This document shows, piece after piece, positions 35,130-47,091 of a DNA stretch of 64,000 nt. Positions within the stretch are counted from its first letter, which is position 1. Every line of letters starts with the position of its first letter. A program made the position numbers and the translations under genes. The stretch comes from Ruania alba. GTDB taxonomy: Bacteria > Actinomycetota > Actinomycetes > Actinomycetales > Beutenbergiaceae. Under the pieces are notes generated by a model. That model searched no databases. It was not told the origin of the DNA and saw nothing but the letters and a program-made list of their open reading frames with translations. Location of the stretch: positions 1,708,387 to 1,772,386 of the forward strand of contig NZ_FNTX01000001.1 in assembly GCF_900105765.1 (NCBI RefSeq), read 5' to 3'.

Positions 35130-36329
35130 TCAGTCGGCGAGGACGTCGATACCGGGCAGAGTCTTGCCCTCGAGGAACTCCAGCGACGCACCGCCGCCGG
35201 TGGAGATGTGGCTGAAGCCGGCTTCGTCGAAACCGAGCTGGCGCACCGCGGCTGCGGAGTCGCCGCCGCCGACGATGCTGAAGGCACCTGCACTGGTCGC
35301 GTCGACCATCGCCTGGGCCACAGCCTTCGTGCCGTCGGCGAATGCCGCGAACTCGAACACGCCCATCGGGCCGTTCCATACGACGGTCTTCGCCTCGGCG
35401 ATCGATGCGGCGAACGCAGTCGCCGAATCCGGGCCGATGTCGAGGCCCATCTGGTCGTCCGGGATCGCATCGGCGGGGACCACGGTGGCGGGGGCGTCGG
35501 CGGCGAACGCCGGCGCCACCACCACGTCGGTCGGGAGCACGATCTGCACGCCACGCTCAGCAGCGGCCGCCAGGTACCTCTTGACGGTCTCGACCTGGTC
35601 CTCCTCGAGCAGGGAGGAACCGACGGAGTGCCCCTGCGCCGCGAGGAACGTGAAGACCATCCCGCCACCGATGAGCAGCCGATCGGCCTTGGTGAGCAGG
35701 TTCTCGATCACTCCGAGCTTGTCGGAGACCTTCGACCCGCCGAGCACCACCGCGTAGGGGCGCTCGGGCGACTCGGTGGCGCGGCCCAGCGCCTCCAGCT
35801 CGGTCTGCACGAGACCACCGACGGCGTGCGGGAGCTCCAGTGCCACGTCGTAGACACTGGCCTGCTTGCGGTGCACCACACCGAATCCATCGGAGACGTA
35901 GATGTCAGCCAGCGCAGCGAGGTCGTCCGCGAGCGAGGCACGCTCGGCGTCCTCCTTCGAGGTTTCGCGCGGGTCGAAGCGGATGTTCTCCAGCAGCACC
36001 ACGTCGCCTGGGTGCATCGCCGCGACGGCGTGCCGGGCCCCCTCCCCGACGGTGTCGGTGGCCAGGGTCACCGAGGTGCCGAGGAGCTCACCGAGCCGCA
36101 AGGAGACCGGCGCGAGCGAGAACGCCGGGTCGACGGCGCCCTTCGGGCGGCCCAGGTGCGCGGTCACGACGACACGGGCGCCGGCCTCGGTGAGCCGGCG
36201 GATGGTCGGCAGCGCGGCCCGGATGCGACCGTCATCGGTGATAGTGGTGCCGTCCAGCGGCACGTTGAAGTCAGAGCGGACGAGGACGCGCTTGCCGCGC
36301 AGCTCGCCGAGGTCGTCGATCGTCTTCAT
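35130..36329 (-). CDS. pgk: Phosphoglycerate kinase
   Basis: The 399-residue enzyme makes ATP from 1,3-bisphosphoglycerate. The N-terminal domain has [13 protein letters not shown] and [12 protein letters not shown], which bind the triose. The C-terminal domain has [19 protein letters not shown] and the nucleotide loop [14 protein letters not shown] start at ATG 36329, which follows GGGAGGACTC. Upstream in-frame codons add only four residues. A hairpin lies between gap and this gene. Confidence 0.98.
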   Translation of the reverse strand: MKTIDDLGELRGKRVLVRSDFNVPLDGTTITDDGRIRAALPTIRRLTEAGARVVVTAHLGRPKGAVDPAFSLAPVSLRLGELLGTSVTLATDTVGEGARHAVAAMHPGDVVLLENIRFDPRETSKEDAERASLADDLAALADIYVSDGFGVVHRKQASVYDVALELPHAVGGLVQTELEALGRATESPERPYAVVLGGSKVSDKLGVIENLLTKADRLLIGGGMVFTFLAAQGHSVGSSLLEEDQVETVKRYLAAAAERGVQIVLPTDVVVAPAFAADAPATVVPADAIPDDQMGLDIGPDSATAFAASIAEAKTVVWNGPMGVFEFAAFADGTKAVAQAMVDATSAGAFSIVGGGDSAAAVRQLGFDEAGFSHISTGGGASLEFLEGKTLPGIDVLAD

Positions 36330-36372
36330 GAGTCCTCCCACGGATTCTTCGAGCCTGGGACCGACCGCATGA

Positions 36373-36407
36373 CCGCGCCCGCGTGCTCATCAAGCACGCG
36401 GGCGCGG
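36373..36407 (-). terminator. Hairpin between gap and pgk
   Basis: A perfect 14-base stem (36373-36386 with 36394-36407) encloses a 7-base loop. No T tract follows on the minus strand. It lies 15 bases after the gap stop and about 43 bases before pgk. It is probably an attenuator or processing hairpin that lets gap exceed pgk and tpiA in expression. Confidence 0.6.
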
Positions 36408-36422
36408 GTCACGGGCGGTTCG

Positions 36423-37484
<1,062 letters not shown>

Positions 37485-37622
37485 TTACTCACGCGAGAGC
37501 GGCCGCCGCGAGCGACCGGGGAGGCCGTGATCGGAAGTTCGGGCACGGAGTCTCACCAGGAGTCAACGGTACACCCGTGGCGGGCAAAGGTCCGCTTACT
37601 GAGCCGTCGGGAAGCGAACCGT

Positions 37623-38603
37623 TCACATATCGAGCATGTCTTGGGTGAGATTGCTCTCAGTGTCCGGGACGCCGAGTTCCTGGGCCCGCTTGTCCGCCAT
37701 CGCCAGCAGCCGCCGGATCCGACCGGCAACAGCGTCCTTGGTGAGCTGAGGGTCGGACAGCTGCCCGAGCTCTTCCAGGCTCGCCTGCTTGTTCTCCAAC
37801 CGCAACCGGCCGGCCTGCCGGAGGTGGTCAGGCATCTCCTCACCGAGTATCTCGAAGGCACGCTCCACACGTGCGCCGGCGGCCACCGCCGCCTGGGCGG
37901 ACCGGCGCAGGTTGGCGTCGTCGAAGTTTGCCAGCCGGTTCGCGGTCCCCCGCACCTCCCGGCGCATCCGTCGCTCCTCCCAGGCGATGACGGCGTCGTG
38001 GGCGCCCATCCGGGTGAGGATCGCGCTGATCGCGTCACCGTCCCGGATCACGACGCGGTCGACTCCACGCACTTCACGTGCCTTGGCTTGAATTCCGAGA
38101 CGACGGGCTGCTCCGACGAGCGCCAGTGCGGCCTCGGGACCGGGGCAGGTCACCTCAAGAGCAGAGGAGCGGCCGGGTTCAGTGAGTGACCCGTGCGCCA
38201 GGAACGCTCCCCGCCAGGCGGCCACAGCATCGCCGATGCTGGAGTTCACCACGTGCGGCGGGAGTCCGCGCACCGGACGGCCGCGATTGTCCAGCAGACC
38301 CGTCTGCCGGGCGAGCTGCTCACCACCGGCCACCACGCGCACCACGTAACGGTTGCCGCGGCGCAGCCCGCCACCGGAGACCACGATCACCTCACTGTTG
38401 TGCCCGTAGACCTCCTGGATGGCCTGACGCAGGCGACGGGCCGCGACACCGGTGTCCACCTCGGCCTCCACCACGATGCGCCCGGAGATGATGTGCAAGC
38501 CACCAGCGAACCGGAGGGTCGCGGCCACCTCAGCCTTGCGGGCGGAGAGCTTGTCCACCTTGAGCCGGGCGAGCTCGTCCTTCACGTCGGCGGTCAGAGA
38601 CAT
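37623..38603 (-). CDS. whiA: Sporulation/division regulator WhiA
   Basis: The 326-residue protein pairs an N-terminal LAGLIDADG-like domain ([19 protein letters not shown]) with a C-terminal helix-turn-helix ([20 protein letters not shown], then [16 protein letters not shown]). In Streptomyces it acts with WhiB on division genes. Its presence in non-sporulating actinobacteria reflects a general role in cell division. I use ATG 38603, which follows AGGA, giving the usual family length. The stop of yvcK lies 17 bases upstream. Confidence 0.96.
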   Translation of the reverse strand: MSLTADVKDELARLKVDKLSARKAEVAATLRFAGGLHIISGRIVVEAEVDTGVAARRLRQAIQEVYGHNSEVIVVSGGGLRRGNRYVVRVVAGGEQLARQTGLLDNRGRPVRGLPPHVVNSSIGDAVAAWRGAFLAHGSLTEPGRSSALEVTCPGPEAALALVGAARRLGIQAKAREVRGVDRVVIRDGDAISAILTRMGAHDAVIAWEERRMRREVRGTANRLANFDDANLRRSAQAAVAAGARVERAFEILGEEMPDHLRQAGRLRLENKQASLEELGQLSDPQLTKDAVAGRIRRLLAMADKRAQELGVPDTESNLTQDMLDM

Positions 38604-38620
38604 GAGCGCCATCCTGCCAT

Positions 38621-39637
38621 TCATCGAGACTTCTCCCCCACGTCGCCAAGGAACCGTTCGAACGCATCGCGGTACGCCGCCGCCAGCCGCAGCGTGTCGT
38701 GCCGCGGCGTGCCATCACCCTCGCTGACCTGCCGCAGCAGCAGGTCAGCACCGAGAGCGCCCGCACAGGCGGACAGATCGTCGATGTCCTCCACCGCCGT
38801 CGGGTCCGCGATCACCACGTCCAGGCGCAGGTCCGGAGCGAACTCCGACAACGATCGCACATGGTCGGCGGCGCTGAACCCGGAGGTCTCTCCGACCTGC
38901 GCAGACAGGTTCAGGGTAAGCCCGATCCGGGCGTGCGTGGTGTGCAGGGCTCGAGAGATCTCGGGCACGAGCAGATGCGGCATCACTGAGGTGTACCAGG
39001 AACCGGGACCAAGGATGACCCAATCGGCGTCCAGGATTGCCGCCACGGCCTCCGGGCAAGCCGGTGGCTCTTCCGGGAGAAGCCGCACCCGCTCGACATG
39101 GCCGGCCGTGACTGCCACCCGGCTCTGTCCACGCACCAGACTCCGGTGCTCGGCCGAGCCCTGTCGGTGCACCACGTCCGCCTCGATGTCCAAGGGCACC
39201 GCCGCCATCGGGAGCACTCGCCCGTGCGCACCGAGCAGCTGACCGATCAGGTCCAGTCCGGCCACCTGGTCGCCGAGCAGTTCCCAGACCGTGGAGATGA
39301 GCAGGTTACCCACCGCATGCCCGTGCAACGGACCGGTGGAGCTGAACCGGTGCTGCAGCACGTCCCGCCAGGTATGCCCCCAGTCGGACTCGTCGCACAG
39401 TGCAGACAGAGCCATGCGCAGATCTCCCGGAGGCAACACTCCGAGTTCTTGTCGTAGCCGCCCGGACGACCCGCCGTCGTCGGCCACGGTCACGACGGCG
39501 GTCAACGCCGTGGTCACATGCCGCAGAGCACCGAGGGTGGCAGCCAGGCCGTGCCCACCGCCGAGCGCGGTCACGTGCGGACGACGGTCGCGGCCCCCGC
39601 CCGCCGGCGGGCGACGTCCCGGCACAGCCGGCGTCAT
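38621..39637 (-). CDS. yvcK: YvcK/CofD-like protein (gluconeogenesis factor)
   Basis: The 338-residue protein belongs to the YvcK family, binders of UDP-GlcNAc required for growth on gluconeogenic substrates and linked to cell shape. [18 protein letters not shown] is the nucleotide-sugar loop. [30 protein letters not shown] and [15 protein letters not shown] follow. ATG 39637 overlaps the stop of rapZ (ATGA), giving the standard rapZ-yvcK-whiA order. Confidence 0.95.
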   Translation of the reverse strand: MTPAVPGRRPPAGGGRDRRPHVTALGGGHGLAATLGALRHVTTALTAVVTVADDGGSSGRLRQELGVLPPGDLRMALSALCDESDWGHTWRDVLQHRFSSTGPLHGHAVGNLLISTVWELLGDQVAGLDLIGQLLGAHGRVLPMAAVPLDIEADVVHRQGSAEHRSLVRGQSRVAVTAGHVERVRLLPEEPPACPEAVAAILDADWVILGPGSWYTSVMPHLLVPEISRALHTTHARIGLTLNLSAQVGETSGFSAADHVRSLSEFAPDLRLDVVIADPTAVEDIDDLSACAGALGADLLLRQVSEGDGTPRHDTLRLAAAYRDAFERFLGDVGEKSR

Positions 39638-40602
39638 TCGCGCCCCAGGTCGCGGTGCACGGTACGCACCGTGCGGCCCTGAGCACGCAACGCCGTGGCG
39701 ATCGCTTCGGACACGGCGACCGAGCGGTGCTTGCCGCCCGTGCAGCCGACGGCGATCGTCACGTACGGCTTCTGCTCCTGGATGTAACCATCCAGGACCG
39801 GCTCGATCGCGGCCACCCAACGCTGCACGAACTCCTCGGCACCCGGAAGACCGAGCACGTAGTCCCGCACCGGTTCGTCCTTGCCGGTGAGGTGTCGCAG
39901 CTCGTTCACCCAGTACGGGTTCTTCAGGAAGCGCATGTCCACGACGTGATCGGCATCCAGCGGCAAGCCGTACTTGAACCCGAAGGAGACGGTCGTCACC
40001 CGCAAGGCGGTCTCGGTCTCGTTGGCCACCAGGTCGCGTACCGCCCGGGCCAGGTCATGCACGGAGAGCTCGCTGGTGTCGAGCGTCTCGTCGGCGCGGG
40101 AGCGCAGGTGGACCAGCAGGCGCCGTTCCTCGGCGATGCCGTCCAGCATCCGGCCGTCTCCCTGCAGCGGGTGCGGACGGCGCACCTGTTCGAACCGTCG
40201 CACCAAGACCTCATCAGAGGCGTCCAGGAACACGATCCGATAGTCGATCCGTGCGCCCCGCAGATCGTCCAGCACCTGTACCAGGTCGGAGAAGAACTCG
40301 CGTGAGCGCACGTCCACCACGGCTGCGAGCCGCCGCACACCCCCGTCCGCCTGAGTCATCATTCCGGCGAGAGCCATGATCATCTTGGGCGGCAGATTGT
40401 CCACCACGTACCAGTCCAGATCCTCCAGCACGGCCGCGGCGCGGGTGCGACCTGCTCCGGACATGCCGGTGATGATCAAGATCTCCGGTCGATCGTCGGT
40501 AGGGGGTGGCGTGGATTCCTCCAGCAACGGGATCCCGTACGGCACGGTGGTGGGCTGCTCCGCAACGTCCTGCGAACCCGGCGGGGAACTCGATTCGCTC
40601 AT
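39634..40602 (-). CDS. rapZ: RNase adapter RapZ / nucleotide-binding protein
   Basis: The 322-residue protein has a Walker A (ITGMSGAGRTRAAAVLEDLD), the VVDNLPPKM block and the C-terminal VGCTGGKHRSVAVSEAI motif of the RapZ/YvcJ family. In E. coli RapZ controls GlcN6P synthase mRNA decay. In Gram-positive bacteria the role is less clear but is linked to amino-sugar metabolism. I start at ATG 40602. A GGAGG directly abuts this ATG, which is too close for normal use, so translation may depend on another signal. An N-terminal extension of about 45 residues is poorly conserved. Confidence 0.93.
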   Translation of the reverse strand: MSESSSPPGSQDVAEQPTTVPYGIPLLEESTPPPTDDRPEILIITGMSGAGRTRAAAVLEDLDWYVVDNLPPKMIMALAGMMTQADGGVRRLAAVVDVRSREFFSDLVQVLDDLRGARIDYRIVFLDASDEVLVRRFEQVRRPHPLQGDGRMLDGIAEERRLLVHLRSRADETLDTSELSVHDLARAVRDLVANETETALRVTTVSFGFKYGLPLDADHVVDMRFLKNPYWVNELRHLTGKDEPVRDYVLGLPGAEEFVQRWVAAIEPVLDGYIQEQKPYVTIAVGCTGGKHRSVAVSEAIATALRAQGRTVRTVHRDLGRE

Positions 40603-40682
40603 CCTCCAAGGATGGCACGTGCCGGCACGTTGCGACGGGTCCGTCGCCGATCTCCCCCGCCCGACGGCACGGCGGCGCACAT

Positions 40683-42656
40683 CTATGGCGACTTCTGCAA
40701 GGCATCGGCGATGGTTGCCGCCAGCTTCGGTCCGATACCGGAGACCCGAGCGATCTCGTCGGGGCTCGCCCCACGCAGCGCACGCACCGACCCGAACTCC
40801 TTGAGCAGGGCCCGTTGCCGACTCGGTCCGAGCCCCGGAACTGAGTCGAGGGCGGAACGGGTCATTCCCTTGGCGCGGCGCTTGCGATGGTGGGTGATCG
40901 CGAACCGGTGCGCCTCGTCCCGTAGCCGTTGCAGCAGGAACAACCCATCGCTGGTGCGGGGCAGCACAGCAGGGTAGTCCTCCCCGGGGAGCCACACCTC
41001 CTCAAGCCGCTTGGCCAGGCCCACCACGGACACATCCGTGACGCCCAGGTCCATCAGCGCCTGGTGCGCTGCGGCCACCTGGGGTGCTCCGCCGTCGACG
41101 ACCACCAGCTGAGGCGGGTAGGCGAACCGGCGCCTCTCCTGCACGGCTGCAGGCACCCCGGTGGCGTCAGTGACGGCCTCTCCGTCCTCGGCCGCATCCA
41201 CCGCCTCGCCGGCTGCGCCCTCCGCCTCGGCAAGGTGCCGGCGGAACCGGCGGGTGAGCACCTCATTCATCGCCTCGGTGTCGTCCCGGGCGCCCGTGCC
41301 GTCCGGACCGCGGACCACGAAATGCCGGTACTCGCTCTTGCGCGGGATGCCATCCTCGAAGACCACCATGGACCCGACCTGCTCGGTGCCGGAGGTGTGC
41401 GAGATGTCGTAGCACTCGATGCGCAGTGGCGACTCGGGCAGGCCGAGGTGCTCGGTGAGCTCGGCCAGGGCCGCCGACCGGGCGGTGAGGTCACCCGCCC
41501 GCCGGGTCTTGTGCAGGGCAAGAGCCTGCACGGCGTTCTGGTGGACGGTCTCGGCGAGAGCGCGCTTGTCGCCGCGGTGCGCCACGTGCACGTTGACGGC
41601 GGCCCCGCGGATCCCGCGCAACCACGCCTGCACCTGAGGCAGATTCTCCGGAAGGACGGGAACGATGATCTCCCTCGGCACGACAGTCTCATTCCCGTCG
41701 ACCACCTCCGCATCGTCGGCGGCATCGCCGTAGACCTGTTCCAGGAGGCGCTCGACCAGCTCGGCGTCGGAGATGTCCTCGACCCGTTCGGTCACCCAGC
41801 CACGTTGGCCACGGATTCGCCCACCGCGGACGTGGAAAACCTGTACGGAGGCCTCCAAGTCATCCGCCGCCATCGCGAAGACGTCGGCGTTCGTCCCGTC
41901 CGGGAGCACCACGGCGTTCTTCTCCACCACGCGTCGCAGTGCCGCAAGATCGTCGCGCAACCGCGCCGCCCGCTCGAAGTCGAGCTCGGCCGACGCGGCC
42001 TTCATCTCCCGCTCCAGGCGCTTCACAGCGGCGCCGGTCTCCCCCGCCATGAAGGCACAGAAGTCCTCGGCAAGGTCACGGTGGGCGTCGAGGTCGATCT
42101 GCCCGACGCATGGTGCCGAGCACTTGTCGATGTAGCCGAGCAGGCAGGGGCGCCCGGATTGCTCGGCCCGCCGGTACACACCCTTCGAACACGACCGGAT
42201 CGGGAACACCCGCAGCAGGAGGTCCACGGTCTCGCGGATCGCCCACGCATGCGAGTAGGGGCCGAAGTAGCGGGTGCCCTTCCGTTTCGCCCCCCGCATC
42301 ACCTGCACCCGGGGAACGTCCTCCCCCATGGTGACCGCCAGGTAGGGGTAGGACTTGTCGTCGCGGTACTTGACGTTGAAGCGCGGGTCGTACTCCTTGA
42401 TCCAGGAATACTCCAGCGCCAAGGACTCCACCTCGGTGGCCACCACGGTCCACTCCACTGATGCTGCGGTGGTGACCATCTGGGCGGTGCGCGGATGCAG
42501 CCCCGCCACGTTCTGGAAGTAGTTGCTGAGCCGGGCACGCAGGTTCTTCGCCTTGCCCACGTAGATCACCCGACCGCGCGGGTCGCGGAATCGGTAGACC
42601 CCCGCCTGGGTCGGGATCTCTCCCGGTCGTGGCCGATAGGTGGAAGGGTCTGCCAT
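40683..42656 (-). CDS. uvrC: Excinuclease ABC subunit C
   Basis: The 657-residue nuclease makes both incisions in nucleotide excision repair. An N-terminal GIY-YIG domain ([20 protein letters not shown]) is followed by a Cys-rich region ([13 protein letters not shown]), a UVR motif ([18 protein letters not shown]) that binds UvrB, the RNase H-like domain ([19 protein letters not shown]), and a helix-hairpin-helix pair at the end ([15 protein letters not shown] and [16 protein letters not shown]). I start at ATG 42656, where TACGCT ends 7 bases upstream (leaderless). Confidence 0.97.
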   Translation of the reverse strand: MADPSTYRPRPGEIPTQAGVYRFRDPRGRVIYVGKAKNLRARLSNYFQNVAGLHPRTAQMVTTAASVEWTVVATEVESLALEYSWIKEYDPRFNVKYRDDKSYPYLAVTMGEDVPRVQVMRGAKRKGTRYFGPYSHAWAIRETVDLLLRVFPIRSCSKGVYRRAEQSGRPCLLGYIDKCSAPCVGQIDLDAHRDLAEDFCAFMAGETGAAVKRLEREMKAASAELDFERAARLRDDLAALRRVVEKNAVVLPDGTNADVFAMAADDLEASVQVFHVRGGRIRGQRGWVTERVEDISDAELVERLLEQVYGDAADDAEVVDGNETVVPREIIVPVLPENLPQVQAWLRGIRGAAVNVHVAHRGDKRALAETVHQNAVQALALHKTRRAGDLTARSAALAELTEHLGLPESPLRIECYDISHTSGTEQVGSMVVFEDGIPRKSEYRHFVVRGPDGTGARDDTEAMNEVLTRRFRRHLAEAEGAAGEAVDAAEDGEAVTDATGVPAAVQERRRFAYPPQLVVVDGGAPQVAAAHQALMDLGVTDVSVVGLAKRLEEVWLPGEDYPAVLPRTSDGLFLLQRLRDEAHRFAITHHRKRRAKGMTRSALDSVPGLGPSRQRALLKEFGSVRALRGASPDEIARVSGIGPKLAATIADALQKSP

Positions 42657-42663
42657 GCCAACC

Positions 42664-42683
42664 AGCGTAGTTCGCGCTAGCGT
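42664..42683. promoter_or_regulatory. Divergent leaderless -10 boxes for uvrC and osmC
   Basis: Only 33 bases separate the two start codons. On the minus strand TACGCT (42669-42664) ends 7 bases before the uvrC ATG. On the plus strand TAGCGT (42678-42683) ends 6 bases before the osmC ATG at 42690. Each -10 region lies inside the opposite promoter's spacer. No clear -35 boxes are seen. Confidence 0.5.
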
Positions 42684-42689
42684 GTGGTC

Positions 42690-43172
42690 ATGGGACCACT
42701 TCACACCTATTCAGTCACCGTGGACTGGACCGGAGCCGGCGAACGTGGCACTGAGTCCTACACCGCCTACTCACGCGACCATGAGGTCACCATCGAGGGG
42801 AAGCCTGCGTTGCCCGGATCGGCCGACCCCGCCTTCCGCGGTGACGCCGACCGGTACTCACCTGAGGAACTCTTCGTGGCCTCGCTCTCCCAGTGCCACA
42901 TGTTGTGGTTCCTGCACCGGGCCGCCGTCGCAGGCGTGGTGGTGACCGGATATGTCGACCGTGCGACTGGCACGATGCGGGTGGAGACGGCTGGAGCCGG
43001 GCAGTTCACTGAGGTCACCTTGCACCCGAAGGTCACGGTGGCGCACGAGGTCAGCGACGACGTCATCGTTGACCTGCACCAGCAGGCGCACGATCACTGT
43101 TTCATCGCCCGGTCCGTGAATTTCCCCGTGCGGCACATGCCGGCGACCACGCGCGTGGCCGAACCGGCCTGA
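42690..43172 (+). CDS. OsmC-family protein
   Basis: The 160-residue protein belongs to the OsmC/Ohr superfamily of thiol-dependent peroxide reductases. The first catalytic Cys lies in [20 protein letters not shown] and a second in [14 protein letters not shown]. The N terminus [20 protein letters not shown] resembles the actinobacterial YhfA/OsmC subgroup, not Ohr. It probably reduces organic hydroperoxides or a related substrate in the cytosol. ATG 42690 is preferred over GTG 42684 because of the adjacent -10 box. A hairpin follows the stop. Confidence 0.88.
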   Translation: MGPLHTYSVTVDWTGAGERGTESYTAYSRDHEVTIEGKPALPGSADPAFRGDADRYSPEELFVASLSQCHMLWFLHRAAVAGVVVTGYVDRATGTMRVETAGAGQFTEVTLHPKVTVAHEVSDDVIVDLHQQAHDHCFIARSVNFPVRHMPATTRVAEPA

Positions 43173-43200
43173 CCCCCGGCTCCACGACCGGGGCGGTCAG
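43169..43200 (+). terminator. Hairpin at the end of osmC
   Basis: CCCCGG (43174-43179) pairs with CCGGGG (43188-43193) around an 8-base loop. Outer CTGACC/GGTCAG arms can extend the stem with a bulge. The structure overlaps the osmC stop codon. Confidence 0.55.
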
Positions 43201-43217
43201 CCTCGGGTGAGCGCAGC

Positions 43218-43289
43218 GTGCCGATCGTGCCGGTGCGCCACGTCCCGGAGGCCGTCGCGTTCTACGGGTGGCTCGGTTCGCCGCACTGA
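43218..43289 (+). pseudogene. Possible remnant of a VOC (glyoxalase-like) gene
   Basis: Reading from GTG 43218 gives 23 residues (VPIVPVRHVPEAVAFYGWLG and three more) and then a stop. The VPVRHVPEAVAFYGWLG pattern is the usual first strand and helix of vicinal-oxygen-chelate proteins. No continuation is found in any frame before the uvrA end at 43315, so this looks like a truncated leftover. It is too short for certainty. Confidence 0.35.
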
Positions 43290-43314
43290 CCGGTCGGATC
43301 GTCGCCCGTCCGAC

Positions 43315-46275
43315 TCACGCACTCTCCCGCTTCGCCTTGGCGATCTTCGCAGAACGGCGCGCCGACCGTGCCTTCGGCCGGCTCAGCGGCGCGACCGCCG
43401 TGACCGGCTTCAGGGTGGGGCGCGCCGTCGAGCCGAGAATCTCTGCCAGGAAGGCGCCCGTGTGTGACCCCTGGACCGCCGCCACGTCCTCCGGATGCCC
43501 TTCGGCCACCACGGTGCCTCCGCCGGAACCACCCTCCGGGCCCATGTCCACGACCCAGTCAGCGCTCTTGATCACGTCGAGGTTGTGCTCGATCACCAGG
43601 ACCGTGTTTCCCTTCTCCACCAGACCTTGGAGCACCCCCATCAGCCGGCGAATGTCGTCGAAGTGCAGACCGGTAGTCGGCTCGTCGAGCACGTACACGG
43701 TGCGACCGGTCGACCGCTTCTGCAGTTCGGAGGCCAGCTTCACACGCTGTGCCTCACCGCCGGAGAGCGTAGGGGCCGGCTGCCCGAGCCGCACATATCC
43801 GAGGCCAACGTCGACGAGGGTGTGCAGGTGCCGGGCGATCGCCGGAACGGCGGCGAAGAACTCCGCCGCCTCCGAGATCGGCATGTCCAGCACCTCGGCC
43901 ACGGTCTTGCCCTTGTAGTGCACCTCGAGCGTCTCGCGGTTGTACCGGGCCCCCTGGCACACCTCGCACGGCACGTACACGTCCGGGAGGAAGTTCATCT
44001 CGATCTTCAACGTGCCGTCCCCCGAGCATGCCTCGCAGCGGCCGCCCTTCACGTTGAAGGAGAACCGGCCCGGTGTGTAGCCACGCACCTTGGCCTCGGT
44101 GGTCTGCGCGAACAGCTTGCGCATGTGGTCCCAGACGCCGGTGTAGGTGGCCGGGTTGGATCGCGGTGTCCGCCCGATCGGGCTCTGGTCGACGTGCACG
44201 ACCTTGTCCAGCTGGTCCACGCCCGTCACCCGCTTGTGCCGGCCAGGCACGTGCTTGGCACCGTTCAGCTCGTTCGCCAGCACGTTGTACAAGATCCCAT
44301 TCACCACGGTGGACTTCCCGGAGCCGGACACCCCGGTGATCGCGGTCAAGGTGCCCAACGGGAAGGAGACGTCGATGCCCCGCAGGTTGTTCTCCCGCGC
44401 ACCGTGCACCGTGACCCACCGGCCCTTCTCCGGCGCACGCCGATGACTCGGCAACGGGATGCTGCGACGACCGGACAGGTAGTCGCCCGTGAGTGAGCCT
44501 TCGGCGGCAAGCAGACCGTCGTAGTCGCCGGAGTGCACGATGTGGCCACCGTGCTCACCGGCACCGGGTCCGATGTCGACGATCCAGTCAGCGGTCCGGA
44601 TGGTGTCCTCGTCGTGCTCGACCACGATCAACGTGTTACCCAGGTCGCGCAGTCGAGACAGTGTCTCGATCAGCCGGCGGTTGTCCCGCTGGTGCAGCCC
44701 GATGCTCGGCTCGTCAAGCACGTACAGCACGCCCACCAGCCCGGAACCGATCTGGGTGGCCAGACGGATGCGTTGCGCCTCACCGCCGGAAAGTGTGCCG
44801 GCGGGGCGAGACAGCGAGAGGTAATCGAGTCCGACGTCCAGCAGGAATCCCAACCGGGAATGGATCTCCTTGAGCACCTGGCCGGCAATAGCGGCCTCAC
44901 GCTCACCCAGCTGGAGCCCATCCAGGAACTGCTTGGCCTCATCGATGGAGAGGAAGCACACGTCGGCGATGGACTTTCCACCAACGGTCACGGCGAGCAC
45001 CTCGGGCTTGAGCCGGGCACCCTGGCACGCAGGGCACGGCACCTGGCGCATGTACTCCTCGTACTTCTCCCGCGACCACTCCGACTCCGTCTCGGTGTGC
45101 CGGCGCTCCAGGAACGAGATGACGCCCTCGAAGCCGGTGGAGTAGGAACGTTCACGACCCCACCGATTCCGGTATCGCACGTGCACCTTATGGTCCTTGC
45201 CGTAGAGCACGGCATCCTTGGCACGCTTGGGCAGCGCGCGCCACGGGGTGTCCACCGAGAACCCGAGATCGTCACCGAGCGCGACCAGGACCCGGTCGAA
45301 GTACTGCGAGTTGCCGCTCGCCCACGGGGCCACGGCCCCCTCCGCCAGGCTCAGCTCATCGTCCGGGATCACCAGCTCCGCGTCCACCTCCAAGCGAGTA
45401 CCCAGGCCGGTGCACTCCGCACAAGCCCCGTACGGTGCGTTGAAGGAGAACGTCCGGGGCTCCATCTCCTCCAGGGCGAGGGGGTGGTCGTTCGGGCACG
45501 CACGCTTCTCGGAAAACCTCCGGGTGCGGTCCGCGTCGTCGGCGTCGAGGTCCACGAAGTCGGCCACGACCAGGCCGTCCGCGAGGCCGAGTGCGGTCTC
45601 GACCGAGTCGGTGAGCCGCTGCCGGATGTTCTCGCGCACCACGAGCCGGTCCACCACCACGCTGATGGTGTGCTTGAGTTTCTTCTCCAAGGTCGGCGGT
45701 TCGCTGAGCTGGACCAGCTCACCGTCCACCAGCGCGCGAGCGAAACCCCGGGACTGCAGGTCCTTGAAGAGATCCGCGTACTCCCCCTTGCGTCCGCGCA
45801 CCACGGGTGCGAGCACCTGGAACCGGGTGCCCTCGGGCATCTCGCGCAGCCTGTCCACGATCTGCTGCGGAGTCTGGGCCACGATCCGCTCCCCGCACGT
45901 GGGGCAGTGCGGAGTGCCCGCCCGGGCGAAGAGCAGGCGCAGGTAGTCGTACACCTCAGTGATCGTGCCCACGGTGGAGCGCGGGTTCCGGTTCGTGGAC
46001 TTCTGGTCGATCGAGACTGCCGGGGACAGGCCCTCGATGAAGTCCACGTCCGGCTTGTCCATCTGACCGAGGAACTGGCGCGCATACGCGGACAGTGATT
46101 CGACGTACCGGCGCTGTCCTTCGGCGAAGATCGTGTCGAACGCCAGCGACGACTTCCCGGACCCGGACAGACCGGTGAACACGATCAGCCGATCGCGGGG
46201 CAGCTCGATGCTGACGTTCTTGAGATTGTGCTCGCGGGCACCACGGACGAGGAGGGTCTCACTCACGTCCGCCAT
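43315..46275 (-). CDS. uvrA: Excinuclease ABC subunit A
   Basis: The 986-residue damage sensor has two ABC ATPase modules. The first Walker A is [11 protein letters not shown] (about residues 34-44), followed by a CPTCGE zinc site and [19 protein letters not shown]. The second Walker A is [14 protein letters not shown]. Between them [20 protein letters not shown] leads to CEVCQG, the damage-binding zinc module, and [19 protein letters not shown] follows. The C-terminal 45 residues are basic. I use ATG 46275; ATG 46296 is in frame but lies in a LexA-like box. The gene is probably DNA-damage inducible. Confidence 0.97.
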   Translation of the reverse strand: MADVSETLLVRGAREHNLKNVSIELPRDRLIVFTGLSGSGKSSLAFDTIFAEGQRRYVESLSAYARQFLGQMDKPDVDFIEGLSPAVSIDQKSTNRNPRSTVGTITEVYDYLRLLFARAGTPHCPTCGERIVAQTPQQIVDRLREMPEGTRFQVLAPVVRGRKGEYADLFKDLQSRGFARALVDGELVQLSEPPTLEKKLKHTISVVVDRLVVRENIRQRLTDSVETALGLADGLVVADFVDLDADDADRTRRFSEKRACPNDHPLALEEMEPRTFSFNAPYGACAECTGLGTRLEVDAELVIPDDELSLAEGAVAPWASGNSQYFDRVLVALGDDLGFSVDTPWRALPKRAKDAVLYGKDHKVHVRYRNRWGRERSYSTGFEGVISFLERRHTETESEWSREKYEEYMRQVPCPACQGARLKPEVLAVTVGGKSIADVCFLSIDEAKQFLDGLQLGEREAAIAGQVLKEIHSRLGFLLDVGLDYLSLSRPAGTLSGGEAQRIRLATQIGSGLVGVLYVLDEPSIGLHQRDNRRLIETLSRLRDLGNTLIVVEHDEDTIRTADWIVDIGPGAGEHGGHIVHSGDYDGLLAAEGSLTGDYLSGRRSIPLPSHRRAPEKGRWVTVHGARENNLRGIDVSFPLGTLTAITGVSGSGKSTVVNGILYNVLANELNGAKHVPGRHKRVTGVDQLDKVVHVDQSPIGRTPRSNPATYTGVWDHMRKLFAQTTEAKVRGYTPGRFSFNVKGGRCEACSGDGTLKIEMNFLPDVYVPCEVCQGARYNRETLEVHYKGKTVAEVLDMPISEAAEFFAAVPAIARHLHTLVDVGLGYVRLGQPAPTLSGGEAQRVKLASELQKRSTGRTVYVLDEPTTGLHFDDIRRLMGVLQGLVEKGNTVLVIEHNLDVIKSADWVVDMGPEGGSGGGTVVAEGHPEDVAAVQGSHTGAFLAEILGSTARPTLKPVTAVAPLSRPKARSARRSAKIAKAKRESA

Positions 46276-46295
46276 GGTAAGCCGAGGTACCGACA

Positions 46296-46311
46296 TCGCA
46301 CAAACGTTCTA
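46296..46311 (-). promoter_or_regulatory. LexA (SOS) box upstream of uvrA
   Basis: On the plus strand TCGCAC-AAAC-GTTCTA matches the actinobacterial/Bacillus LexA consensus TCGAAC-N4-GTTCGA at 10 of 12 positions. It lies 21 bases before the uvrA ATG at 46275. It fits SOS control of uvrA. It could also influence the divergent gene at 46391. Confidence 0.6.
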
Positions 46312-46390
46312 TGTTGGGTGGGCGTGTTATTCCACGTGGACGCGTCCGGAACGACGCGCACTCGGACCTCACATGGGGCAGCATGGACGG

Positions 46391-47068
46391 ATGAGTGAGA
46401 CCACCCATCCCGTCCCAGGACACGTCGAGCCAGGTGGCGCTGCACTGCACTGGCAGGTCGGTCCACTGCGCATCGGCAAGGTCAGCGTCTCCGCGCAGGA
46501 CAACAACGCCTACCTGCTCACGCACACCAGCGGGGAGCAGCTCCTCGTCGACGCCGCCGACAGCGCCGAAACACTGCTCGAGGTGCTCGGCGGTGCGCAC
46601 CCCCAGCCACACCTGACCACCGTGCTGACCACCCACGGCCACTGGGACCACCACCGCGCACTGGCCGCGGTAGTGGGTGTCACGGGCGCGGAAGCTGTCG
46701 CCGGCCGCGACGACGCCGGACATCTGCCGGTCACCCTGGGCCGGGCCCTGGACCACGGTGATCACCTCGTGCTCGGCGACATCCAGCTCGAGGTGATCAG
46801 CCTGCGCGGCCACACGCCCGGCTCCATCGCCCTCGCCTATCACCCGCCCGACGGCGCCACCTGGCTCTTCACCGGGGACAGCCTCTTCCCGGGCGGGGTC
46901 GGCAAGACCGATTCAACCGGCGACTTCACCCGCCTCCTGAGCGACGTGACCGCCCGGGTGTTCGAGCGCTTCGATGACGACACGGTGGTGCACCCGGGCC
47001 ACGGCGACAGCACCACGCTCGGCGCCCAACGCCCACAGCTGGGCGACTGGCGCACGCGCGGCTGGTGA
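46391..47068 (+). CDS. Metallo-beta-lactamase fold hydrolase
   Basis: The 225-residue protein has the MBL metal site THGHWDHH, followed by SLRGHTPGSIALAY, FTGDSLFPGGVGKTD and VVHPGHGDSTTLG, which together supply the His and Asp ligands. The arrangement is that of glyoxalase II-like or hydroxyacylglutathione hydrolase-like thioesterases of actinobacteria. The substrate is unknown. ATG 46391 has no strong ribosome site (GGACGG). It is followed 23 bases later by a YciI gene. Confidence 0.86.
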   Translation: MSETTHPVPGHVEPGGAALHWQVGPLRIGKVSVSAQDNNAYLLTHTSGEQLLVDAADSAETLLEVLGGAHPQPHLTTVLTTHGHWDHHRALAAVVGVTGAEAVAGRDDAGHLPVTLGRALDHGDHLVLGDIQLEVISLRGHTPGSIALAYHPPDGATWLFTGDSLFPGGVGKTDSTGDFTRLLSDVTARVFERFDDDTVVHPGHGDSTTLGAQRPQLGDWRTRGW

Positions 47069-47091
47069 CCGCCGCCACTACAGTGCCCCTC

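Noticed and set aside
42664-42669. LexA box upstream of uvrC
   Set aside because: The sequence between uvrC and osmC has no TCGAAC-N4-GTTCGA-like pattern, unlike the uvrA upstream region.
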